From positions 15,143,538 to 15,207,537 of the forward strand of contig CM030845.1 in assembly GCA_018105865.1 (NCBI GenBank): a DNA stretch of 64,000 nt. Reading direction: 5' to 3'. A program made the position numbers and the translations under genes. The DNA is from Metaphire vulgaris (Eukaryota; Annelida; Clitellata; Crassiclitellata; Megascolecidae). Below are positions 11,560 to 23,124 of this stretch, one piece after another (the stretch's first letter is position 1; each line of letters opens with the position of its first letter). The notes below the pieces were generated by a model, which worked only from the letters and a program-made list of their open reading frames with translations, made no database searches and was not told the origin of the DNA.

Positions 11560-11862
11560 ATATGCTAATTTAAAGAGTTGGGTTTTTAGTCTAGATCAGA
11601 CAATACTCAATTCTTTGGAAGATCTAATAGCCAAGGGAAGTGAGTTCCATGTTTTTGGGCCAGAAATGGAGAAAGCTCTCTTACCAATTTCAGTGTTGGT
11701 TCTAGGTATATTCAACAATGAATTAGCGAATCTTGTTGACTGAGAATGTTTTGGGTGGGGGTGGTCTAGCATAGATTTCAAATATTGAAACTGGCCAGAC
11801 TGCAGTACTTTATAAACCAGGAAACTAGTGTTGAATATAATCCTCTGTTCAATGGGCAGCAT
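11560..11862 (-). pseudogene. LINE reverse-transcriptase C-terminal fragment
   Basis: An 88-codon frame contains LPIEQRIIFNTSFLVYKVL followed by the hallmark RAFSISGPKTWNSLP, the conserved C-terminal signature of CR1/Jockey-type reverse transcriptases. 5' and 3' parts are missing. Confidence 0.7.
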
Positions 11863-12596
11863 TGTAACTTGTGAAGAACAGGCTTAATGTGATCATGCTT
11901 ATGAGTTTTATTAGGGGCCCGAGCAATAATGTGATTGCCTTTACTAAGGAAGATTAGAAGGGTTTGTTTGATGTTTAAATTTGTTCTTCAGCTGGTTAAG
12001 GTTTTAGATTTTGCATACAAATAGCTTATTTTAAAAAAATACCATGTTCGAAAAGAATACTTGTGGACATGATAAAACAAAGTTTTGCAGTGGATTTCAA
12101 ACTAGACTGACTGATGTGATACTGACCTTGCACTTTTCCTATTATCATTGTCACTTGCAGCATTCCACTCGACTCGCATCAGCACAAGTAAGCGAGTAAG
12201 TAACAATGAAATTTTTATAGGCTACCTGAAAGCTTGGTGCAGTGCACCAGCTTATTCACAAGCGCTCAATCTGGGTAAAATCCATAGTCTGTAATCTGTA
12301 GTCCATGGTGGTCAAGGTTGTAGATCCAGGTCGGCAGTTGCAGCAAAGTATTTTTATGGAGAACGATAACAAGATCTGCAGTGAATAGAAAACAGCAGTA
12401 GCAGCAGAATCATGACATTTTGTGTGGTTTGTAAAGAAGCTACTTGCATTTTGCAGCATTAGGCATTAGTATTTGCATTAGTTCAATGCTTTGTTGCTTT
12501 TTTCTTATTTTAGCTAAAGCTAAGAAATTTAGCTGAAATTGTTTGAAGAATTTCAGTGGAAGCTTAATTTCAGAATTCTGTAATTTTCTGTTTTAG
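11863..12596. other. Region upstream of the first recognised ARMC8 coding exon
   Basis: AT-rich. A possible splice acceptor (ctgttttag) ends at 12596, four bases before the ATG, so a non-coding 5' exon may lie upstream, but none could be identified. No TATA box or other promoter element was assigned. Confidence 0.4.
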
Positions 12597-12600
12597 CAAG

Positions 12601-12683
12601 ATGTCTATCATGATGGAATATGATGTCATTCAGCCATATTTTCCAGATGGAAATGATCCTAAATTAGTGATCAATGAACTTAA
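12601..12683 (+). CDS. ARMC8: ARMC8 exon 1 (start codon)
   Basis: Begins ATG; encodes [17 protein letters not shown] then [10 protein letters not shown]. Weak but collinear similarity to the family N-terminus. Donor is AA|gtatat, phase 2. Confidence 0.75.
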
Positions 12684-15600
12684 GTATATTGATAAATTGA
12701 TTTTTGAATTATAATTTACGTATTATGCATGAACTTACGACTTGTTCGTTTTTCTCTTGTCATATTTATGTTATAAAAGGTTTGAACTGAATATCACTAT
12801 TGTTGCATAAATGATATGGTTATAGGATTGCTACAAGTCTAAAAAGAAAATTGCTAGAAATCATAAGACAATAACAGCTTGAATTTTTCAGGCATTTATT
12901 TTTTGTTTTTCAGAAAAATGAGAAACAATGTAATTGGCAGCAACAAGCAGAAGAAGGTAGTAATGAAGATGATGATTGTACCAAGGTAAATTGAATTTGA
13001 AATTTATTTGCTGTTATAGATGATGGTAAAACCCAGTTCAGGTCACATTCATTGACTTTTCATAGTGTGTGATGTCTGTGTGCGTGTTACTTCTTCTTCA
13101 ATATCTTGGTATTGTGTAGGTCCTTTGGTGGCTTTGCCACTCGATTCGTCTTTTGTGAAACTGCTATCCTGGTTTCATGTTTAAAATTCAGTTTTGGCTT
13201 TAACCTTTCCCTTATATGGATATGTTCACTTCTCACAGGCAATATAAAACCTTATCTAATCGATGGTTTCTGTGGAATTATTTTCATAATGACATGGGCT
13301 ATTTAAGAGATTTTTTGATAAGACTATCTTGGTTATTGTCTTTGATATTATCTATTGCAAAATTTTATTTATAAAGTATGTAAAGTTGTGTAGCAATATA
13401 TTTTATAGACTGTTAAACTTTATGGAGAATAGCAACTGGCAAATGGACATCAAAACCGAAGCTGCAGTTGTACTTGGAAGCCTTGCAAAGGGTCCTGCGT
13501 CTGTTGTTCAGGAGCTTGTTGATGCAAAAGTCATCCCTGTTTTGCTTCAAAGTAACCTTCTATTAATAGTATAATTATGAAATTTTATTTATTATGTTAC
13601 TAATTAACTTGGGCAAGACGTGCATATGTTTTGTAAACTTTTACATTGCTGGCAGGCTGACTGTAATGAGTTGGCAGTTTGCCAATGTATTCATTACCTA
13701 AATTCTTAGCATTCAAGAATCATCTGTGTAGGTACTTGTTGTTACATGAGCATTAGTTTACAATGGAACATGAATATTTGATGCCAGTTTAGTTTTGTGG
13801 TTATGCCAGGCGTGGTGTCTCGTGATTCTGCCTTGCCTTTCGTCGAGGCTTGTCTTCGCTGTCTTAGAACAATTTTGTCTACAGTAGCTGATCTTTCACA
13901 TATTATTTATGAGGTTTGTTTGCTATTAATTTCACTGTTTCATATTGTTTGCTTATGGGTTATAAGTGAATGTATAAATTTCTTTGGCTGAGTATTATGT
14001 AAATTCTTACTGTTACCTTCTCTACAGTGATTTATTTGAAGTCTACGTACTCTTTTATGAAGTTCCTTTTTATGCAATTGTTCTTTCTTGAGTAAAATGC
14101 AGTAACGCTTAGTAAATTTGGACAGTTCTAATCTCCAAAAGGTAATGGCATAAAGATATGGAGCAGTCTTTGTCAAATATACATCTATCCTGTAATTCTT
14201 TCTCCCAAAATCTTTTGTCCATGTGGTTGCAAGTTTGCTGAATAAATTGGAGAATGACTTCGATGTTCCTTGTGCAGCTGTAAGATGAAACTAAGTCTTG
14301 CACAATTTCACTCGTGCAGGCGCTTTCTCCAAGGTTATGAGATCTGATTCTCTGAATTTTAACCTTATTGAACTGATATCTTCCATGGTTGTCAAATTGC
14401 TCTTTTGAAGAAATGTGCAAAGTTCTGCTAAGTCACAAAGAACGTCATAAAGAATGCATATTGCCACTTTGTATTCTGAATGTCTTAATCTTTCAAGGCA
14501 ATATTTGTGTATTGGATCAATTATCTTCATCTACTTGTACTTGACAATATTCAATTAAAACTTTGTACTGGGTAATTCTTAGCCAAGGCACTTACAGCCA
14601 AATATCAAGAGAGTCATCTTGCTTCATTCAGTGGCCTAAACGAAAGACTGTCACTGTCTTTTGCAATTGCAATTTCCTCAATTTTGACTTTCCATATACT
14701 CGATCTACTGAAAATGTTTTATGCAGTCTGTATTATAGTTCCAATATCCTTAATGAATGGGATTTTTCCAAACATCGTCTATTGCTAGATCTTCAGATCT
14801 TGTCTGCTTGAATGCTTGCGTTTTCATTCACTTTTATTTCAGCAATCAATTACACAAATATCACCATGTTGCCTCCTCCTGCTCTTATCTAAAAGTCTAT
14901 GCACTATGAGAAGGAAATCTGAGTGCCAACTTAGAGGGAACATGGTTGTTATAGGTCCTTAATGTCATGGGTGTAAAACATGGTGGGACAGCGGGGACGC
15001 CTCCCCCCCCATAATTAGTAAGAGGGGACAGAGTATCAATTATCCTGTCCAATGTTTTGTGCCTTATGGTTAAATCTGGTAAAATCACACATTGTGGATG
15101 ACTTTTTTGTTTTTGTTTTTTTTGCTTGTCAAGAATTTTTGGGGACGAAAAGGGGGTCTGACCTGACTTTATGAACAATTTTATCCCCCCCCCCAATGTT
15201 GACGCCAGGTTTACGCCGCTGCTTAATGTCAGTGAAATGGTGGGTGTGTATGAGTGTGCATGCGCTTGTGTGTGTGGTTGCAGTATCAGTTTTTATTAGA
15301 GTTGGGCTGAATAATGGTTTTGAACTATTCTAATGAATACGAATAGTCCAGTTCACTATTCGACGAATGCCGAATACAAATACCAGTAGTGTGTTCGATA
15401 CCCTTCCCGCTCTAAGCCGCCATATTGTGGTCAGCCATGGTGTTGTGCGATACTATTATAAGTAAAAAGAAACATCGAATAAGTAATAAGTAAGCTTATA
15501 GTAGAAATGGACAAAATTATTCTTTTATGTAATGTAATGTGGCATTTGTATAGCGCCTTTTCTATTTCTACTTGGTGGCGCTCCTGGCATTGGAGTCGCA

Positions 15601-16443
15601 GGGTTAGTGCATGTAAATGAATAATACATTTGTACAGCGCTATGTGAAAGCTGGGCAATAGAAACAAACTTATTCACCAGCACTTGAATTTACGAGGATG
15701 AAAAATTAGTCTATTGAACAAGCACAACATACAGACTGTATGCAAATTGTGAATGTCATGTGACAACTATTCGTATTTGCTTTGACTAGCACTATTCGGA
15801 CGAATACGAATAGAATATTTGTCACACTATTCGACGCCGAAGCGAATATTTGGTCCAGCCTTAGTTTTTATGTACTGTCAGTTTTACATACTACTTGATC
15901 ATCTTAGTCACTCACAGTTGATGCAGAACAAAGGTTATTTACTCGTCGTTTGGATTATCTGGTTTATCCTGCAAGAATTGCATTGGCATTTGGTAAAGCA
16001 GAGGATCACAGTCATGGTGACAGCTCCTTTTAAAAGTGTCTGTCTGAGTCTTGGATTACCATAACTTGGTGACTTCTGCAAGGCTGTGTCAAACATATTA
16101 CATTTGACGCAGCTTCTGATGGATCATTGGCAGTTCAATAAGTGAAATTGAGACAAGTTGTGTACACCAGTTGCACAGACTGTCACAGGCGACCGCTCTT
16201 TCACTGTGTGTGGCTTTGTGTCTGGAACACCATGCTTTTGTAACTTGGAGGTCCTGAATTGTCTTGCCAAAACTACTTACTGTCTCTTTCTGAAGCCTTA
16301 AATTTTTGTCAATTTTTTTGCATATTCTATGTATGATTTTGATGTAAAATATTAATGACTATTATTCGGTTGTACATTTTTATTAATTATTTAATATTAA
16401 TTTTTCTTATTTATGATATAAAATTATAGTTGTTATGGGTTTC

Positions 16444-16489
<46 letters not shown>

Positions 16490-18713
16490 GGTTGAGTTTC
16501 ATAATGTTTTGCTTTTTTCCAATTTAGGATCCTTTGATTATCCAGCATTTGATCAGTATCATGCAAACATCAATTGAAACTCAAGAAAGTGTCTCCTCAA
16601 TATTTGCACACTGTTGTATTGTGAGTGTGATAATGCTTTTGGTTTATTGGTTTTTAGACTCTAGATGGTGACAACAGTTTACCAGTATTTATCACAGTCT
16701 CTGATGAATGCTCTTTAGTATATTTACTTGGATATGTTGTCACTTGTTGTAATTTAAAGATTGTGGCAGTGATAACTTGCAAAACATAAAATGTCAATAT
16801 TTGGAATTAAGTTCAACAACTTGTCATAGTTTTAGCCTATTAATGGCTTGCAGCATATAATATGCCTAGCCTAATTTGCTTCTTCCATTGAGTAACTTCT
16901 GTCTAATAAATTAGCAGTAAAATGAAATTGATGCAATTATTTGTAATTGATGTTTGGCATGTCAATTTCCTGCAAAGCACAGCATGTGTATTGAGATGTG
17001 AATGCAAGGGAAGGCCTTTCCTGAATAACATCTTTATCTACAGCCTATCTACGGCTGCCCACACACGTTGTGTGTGCCTCGTTTTGTCGTTGTTTCTCGG
17101 CATTTGCTGATGCTCTGTCCGTGAATTTGGGGCCGGACATGAGGACTGCTTCTCGTTCGTCGGTTTGCTGAGGAGTTTTAGCCGTCCTCTTCTGTTTTTC
17201 GTCGTTCGGGAAGTATCCAGTCGGTCTTAGCGCTGCGGGCTGGACGCCGCCATGTTAGCTATTTATGTAGCGCTAGGCGGCGCTGATCAACTGCGATCTG
17301 GACGTCGCTGGACTCTCCACCTACGTGAGGACTGCGTTCAGCTCTTCAGTTTCCGACGTGTCTCGTGCCGTTCTCTACATTCCACGTCAGTCTGGAAGTT
17401 CAAGTCGGTCGCTTCCCGTCGAGTGTGCGCCAAAGTCAGTCATTAGTGGCTGCAGCGTGAAAATTCGGCGGATTGGCGGTTGACTTGTTCTGGACGTCGT
17501 CTGATTTTCCATCTTCGTTGGATGTGCCGATTTCGACGACGGAACTATCTTCTTGCGGAAGACAGCTTCTTCAGGAACTCACTGATGGTTACATCTGCGT
17601 GGATAACTCCTACCCTACTACCAACTCGCGGACTCTTACATCATCTTCCGTTTCTCGTTGGCATGTCAATGGGGCTACAGTTTCCTTGAAGGACCGCTTC
17701 TAAAAGGCTCTGCACCTGACTTCTTCACGGCAGCAAAGTTTTTTCCATCATCACAGCGGATTTTAACATCGCCACCTTCTAACCTTCATTGACGTGTCAG
17801 CGTTGTCAAAGCGCTTTTGATTTTGGATTTTAAACCATGCGTACAGCACTATATAAATTGTCCTGGAATAATAATAATAATAATAATAATTTGGAGAGTA
17901 TATGTGAATTTGTACCATATTTCACTGGGAATCAGAGATTTGTTACTGGGAATAAAGTGTTCGACTCATATGTTAAATTGTGAATGCTGATTGCGAATCT
18001 GGTCGTAATTTGCCAAGCACATTATACAGACATTAAATTTTATGTCTGTGCAATGATAATGAGTTGGGGAGAAATGAACTTTAGTTGAACTTCAGATCAA
18101 AAGTTGAGGAAGTGGTTTTACTCACTTTACAGGTTATTTTGGTATAATTTTATAATTAAATTATTTTGACCTTGAGGAAAATGATTTAATTATGGTTTTT
18201 GTCAGTAGGCTTTGTTTTTTTTCTGTAGACTCCTGAGCATCAGATGATACTTTCTGATCATGGAGCTGTTCTTCCTCTTGTTTTTCTAATGGCCACCAAC
18301 AAATACAGGGTCAATTCTTGTTCTGTTTAAACTTATTGTGTAGGCGCTTAAGCTTATGTTAATATTACTGTCAGTCATAAGGTTAATTTTTATCCAGAAT
18401 TGAATCCTCAAGCTTTGCACTCTAAGCTAAATATTTCATTTTGAAATGGCTTTTGCTACCATGTTGTTTTTGTTTAGATTTTCATTTGGCCTAAAAACAT
18501 GATTCTTTGGCATTTTTGCCAAGGTACATTAATCTTTGAAAGTCACACCTGTTCTGAAAATCATACAGCCTGTTTTTTCTGTCTTAAATTGTACCTTATT
18601 TCATATATTTTTATTTGTGTATGATTCTGTTGTTTTGTATAACTGTACTCAGTAATGTGTTCTTGCTCCTGATCCTGACTTTAGGTAACATGGGGCACAG
18701 CAAATTGTCAGTC

Positions 18714-18747
<34 letters not shown>

Positions 18748-20558
18748 TATTTTTATTATGACCCCTGACAATTTTTTTTTCTAAGGTCAATAAACAATGT
18801 CAATCGAGGTTCAAAGTCAAGAGCGCTGTTACAAAAGACGAGTTCAAAAATTAGGTGATCGGTCTTCAACTGCTAATCAAAACCGCTCAGGGAGTGACTC
18901 ATCCATGACTGTCCCATTTGAGCAGGTTCCACGTGCCTGGCAGGGTTGCCACGCCAAGGATCTGTCTCCTGTTAGACCCGCTGTCCGAAGAGGAGGAGGG
19001 ACAACCAGTTGAGCCTTTGTCCGGATCGGTCGGGTATGGAACGACGTTCGATCGCTGTAGTTCTCCCCATTGATCAGCTCGGAGAGATATGTCGGGCAAT
19101 GAGGGTCCCCGTTTAGGGACCGTACGTCAGCCAATAACGCATGAACGCTGTCTTCGCCATGAGATCCTTAACCAATGCAATTGGTCCATTCAGGAGTGGA
19201 GCCGCCGCTGTGCTCCCTTTCTGGAGCGATCTTTGAGGCGGGCCCCCTCGCTCAGCACCGCCTGAAGTCGATTGAGTTGACTGTGTTGGGCGCAGAATAT
19301 GCACACTAATACAGTAGTTGACGTCTCAGCGACCAAACATATGATACGGGTCTGTGGTCCGCCGCACTGGACTCGGTAGGCAGATAGCGGCGCCATCTTG
19401 TCTGATCCGACGCAAACGCTAAATAGCTCGATCGGATAATGTTATTCAGATGTTCTTCAAACGTAATTGAATCCTCAAGCTTTGCACAGGAGTAAACCCA
19501 GTAGAAATGGCTGTTGCTACTAGGTGCTTTTTGTTTAGATTTTCATCCACAAAAACATGAGCTTTCAATGAGGTGACGTTTCCTTTGAGTGGTCAGCCAG
19601 AGGAAAATCATACAGCCTTTTTTCGGGTTCAACGATTAGTCTATTTTGGTCCGTTTGTGCCTTAACTTCTGTTGCAATGCAGGTCTCAGCTCGTGTTCTT
19701 GCTCCTGATCCTGACTTTAGGTAACTCCGGCTTCCAAATTGTCGGTTGACATGATGATAATAATGATTATGATGATGATAGCAGTTCTTTTTTATGTTTA
19801 CTTCAGGTTCAAATAGCGTCAATTCGTGCTCTGTCAGCGCTCTGCTATCGTAACCACGACGTGTCTGCTGCAATACTTGCTTGTTAGCATTTTATATGTT
19901 TGTATTTAGCTTTATTAAAATCCTCGTCAGATTTGCTTTGCTGGCTTAGGATCCAATGAAATGTTAGCCATTGAATTAATTGCTAGAAACTGAAAATAGT
20001 TGTATGATTAGAGATTATACAAAAGAGACATGCATAGTGTATGCAATGCTTCATCTAATCTAATCTTAAATCAGTATCCATTTGAATATTAAAAATCACC
20101 AGAGATAATTAATTCTAAGGGTAGAGAGATTAAATGCTCAAATAAGGTTTGAAACTCAGCCAGAAATCTAGAGTAAGAAGAGAATGGAGGATGATAGACA
20201 TTGAGAAAAGTTGATTTTATTTCCAGCATTAAGCACAGCCATGATTGCCTCAAATGTTTTTTGACCAGATATTGGCAGGGATTTTCTTGATATTTTAAGA
20301 TGAATTTAAAAAGTTTTGCAACACCTTCCTCTTTGTTATCTGGCCTGGGCTCACTTAATATTTAATAACCTGTTGGTGGTATATGAGCTAGGAAGGCCGG
20401 GGTGTCAGTTGGACTAAGCCACATCTCATTTGTTTGTTGATGTTTCGAGCACTGAACGATCCCTTTTGCCCGGAATACCTGGTGACATATCATGGAGACG
20501 GCTACGCTCCAGAGGGGCACGCCATAAATGATGGTGGTGGTGGTGGTGGTGGTGGTGG

Positions 20559-20603
<45 letters not shown>

Positions 20604-23092
20604 CCTTCCTAGTACACTAAAAAGTGCACCTTCCATTTGTTTTAAATTTCTGAGTTTTGTCCACATTTGATTTAGAACACATTGCTGCCCAGAATCCAAA
20701 CATTATTCAATGTTTGGATTTTGGGCAGCCACATCAGTATCTGTATTCATTTAGTAAATTCAGATTCTCTGCTTAAAAGGTTATAGGATTTATGTTTAAT
20801 AGTAGATAATATGTCACTGTTGGTCGTTCTTCCCACTAAACCACTGGCACATTACAAATTTGGAGGGTACATTCAAACGGTTAGCTCGAAACTAGTATTT
20901 TAGGAAAGAATGAAACCAAGACATTTTATAATTATTTTTACACTTGCATAATTCAGCAGAAAATTCAGTTTGATGGCTCCATGTAAAACAGTCAACTTTC
21001 AACTACTCATTCTGAAATATTTAACTAAGGAGACAAAACACTTTAAAACGACAACCAAGTTGCAAATACAAAGCAAGAGAAAGAGAGTCTCTGCTGTCTC
21101 TCAATCTGTACTTTTAAGTTACATGCCTTTTAGTTCTGTCCTTTTTAGTTCCATACTTTTAAGTTATGTATGTTTTAGTCCACCTTTTTTCAAAGCTGTC
21201 CTTTTCAAAGAATAAGTCATGGTCTGTTTTTTATGCATTGAATTCTTGACTTTCTACAAAATGAATTGGTCAGTTTGTTGCATTATGTTTTGCTGAAGGT
21301 GTCGTCAGTGAAGCCTCTGTCTTAGAAATGCTGGAGCAATTTCAGGGTCGAGATAAATCATCAGAAATGCAGATGGCAGCTGCAAAACTGTTAGCATTTG
21401 ATGTACATTTATCTAAAGATAAGTACGGTAATAACAATGTAGCTAAGTAGATGATGCATAGGAACACTGATGTGCTGTTCATGATTGAAACTTTTCAGAT
21501 GGTTATTGAAATGCACCGTGTGGATATCTGTCAAATTATCAGCATGAATATTAAATCTGATTGAAATTATTTTGTTGTGTTTAGAACTGTGTTTAGAATG
21601 TTTTGTGATTTGTATTGGCTGAAACAGTTACCATATTATATTTTCTTGTACCATACGTCATAATTTTTTTGCAAGCTTAGCAGATGTTGACCAGCAGCTT
21701 AGTGAATAAAATAAGATTCATCATAAGGGTGTTAATGGTTACATTAGATTTGTTCTATTTAAGAGTTCTCATTTGTGAGAAATGTTTTCTCTGAAAGCAT
21801 ACAGGTTAACCCCTTAACTGGGGATCCCGGATATATCCGTCCATTTTACATTGAGTTACAGTTAAATACACGGTTAAGGGGTTAATATTTATGTCAGAAT
21901 TGCAACATTTAATGCTTTGTTATTTTAGTTGCATCTGATGTTATGTGTTCTTCCCACACCACCTTACTTAGTCTGTCCACATTCTGGAAACATCGAAGCA
22001 AGATTACTTTCATCAGCCATTGGCCACTGGGCCTTGTTCCATGACAGACCCATGTACAAAACTTGTTCAACAATTTTCTAAATGTTATCCTTGGTCTGTT
22101 CTTAGATTAGATAGATTAGATTAGATAAATATACTTCTAGGCCCTTTGTGGCACCAAAGCGCAGTCAGTCAATAAAACTGAAACATATATGTCTTTAGCT
22201 GAGATAGAAAGACAACACGGGATGGAGACGCATCGTTCTGGAGGAAGAGAGTTCTTTGGTCCTGATCCTAAACGACCTGTCTCCCATTTTAGTGGATGTC
22301 CTGTTTCCTTGTGTCATCAGACCGCAGGCGTTTCACCTTTGTCATTTTGACAATCCTGGATTAGATAATCGGGAGATTCCTCTCATCAAAGCACTTGTCG
22401 ACAAGAGAGATCAGTTTGTAGTGTATCCTCTTTCTGACCGGAAGCCTGTCTTTCTTTTGCTGTTCTATGGCAGCCAATATACTGCCTGCTTGGGAATCCA
22501 GTTGTTTTCCATACGGTGTACATGTCCAGGCCATTGCATATGCTGTTGTCTTAGGATCTCCTCCATAGTCTGTTGCCCTGTTCTTCTTCTGATTTCAGCA
22601 TTGGTTATCACGTCTTTCCAGTGAATTTTCAGATCTTTTGCTGCCATTTGTGGTGGGTGCCCTTGCCTTGCCACATCTAATAATTTTAATAATAATGTGG
22701 TAATGGCGTTTATGGCTCATGTATCAAGGCTAGATTTATCCCGAAAAAAATTTCCTGCCCAGCTTCGAAATTACTTGAAAATTGGCGTCCATAGTTTATA
22801 AATATTGTAATAATAATGTATAAAATGTTTGCATGTTTAATTTGGCAATGGTAGGCATTGATCAGTCATTAATTTATTGTTGCTTTGCCAAATGATGGAA
22901 TACTGAGAGCTGGAAAACTTATTGTAGCACATGCATGATTTATTTTCTGCTTAGATTGACTTACATTTATCGTGCTCGAGTGCTTGGTCATGATAACTCC
23001 ATCATCTCCCATAGGGTAAGTCTGACACACAGCTATAATTTGTATACATGTGTGTGTGTATATATATATATATATACACACATATATATATA

Positions 23093-23124
<32 letters not shown>

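Larger units (their letters stand above)
13914..16527 (+). other. ARMC8 intron 4
   Basis: 2.6 kb. Holds two hAT-like miniature elements (14966-15221 and about 15304-15860), an interspersed repeat, and an (AAT)n tract at 16446-16486. The stretch 13950-14900 shows no recognised feature. Confidence 0.7.

Noticed and set aside
12961..12985. ARMC8 exon 2 ending at the earlier GTAGTA donor (12956)
   Set aside because: Continuing to 12985 yields the conserved VPR-LL junction with exon 3 in the correct phase.
17252..17703. GC-rich open frames as a host gene
   Set aside because: No domain; they lie in an interspersed repeat with an (AAT)n tail inside an ARMC8 intron.
21299..21427. Longer version of ARMC8 exon 8 ending at the GTAATA donor
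   Set aside because: It leaves phase 1, which runs into a stop at the start of exon 9, and the extra residues do not match the family, whereas the 21389 donor restores the LTYIYRA alignment.
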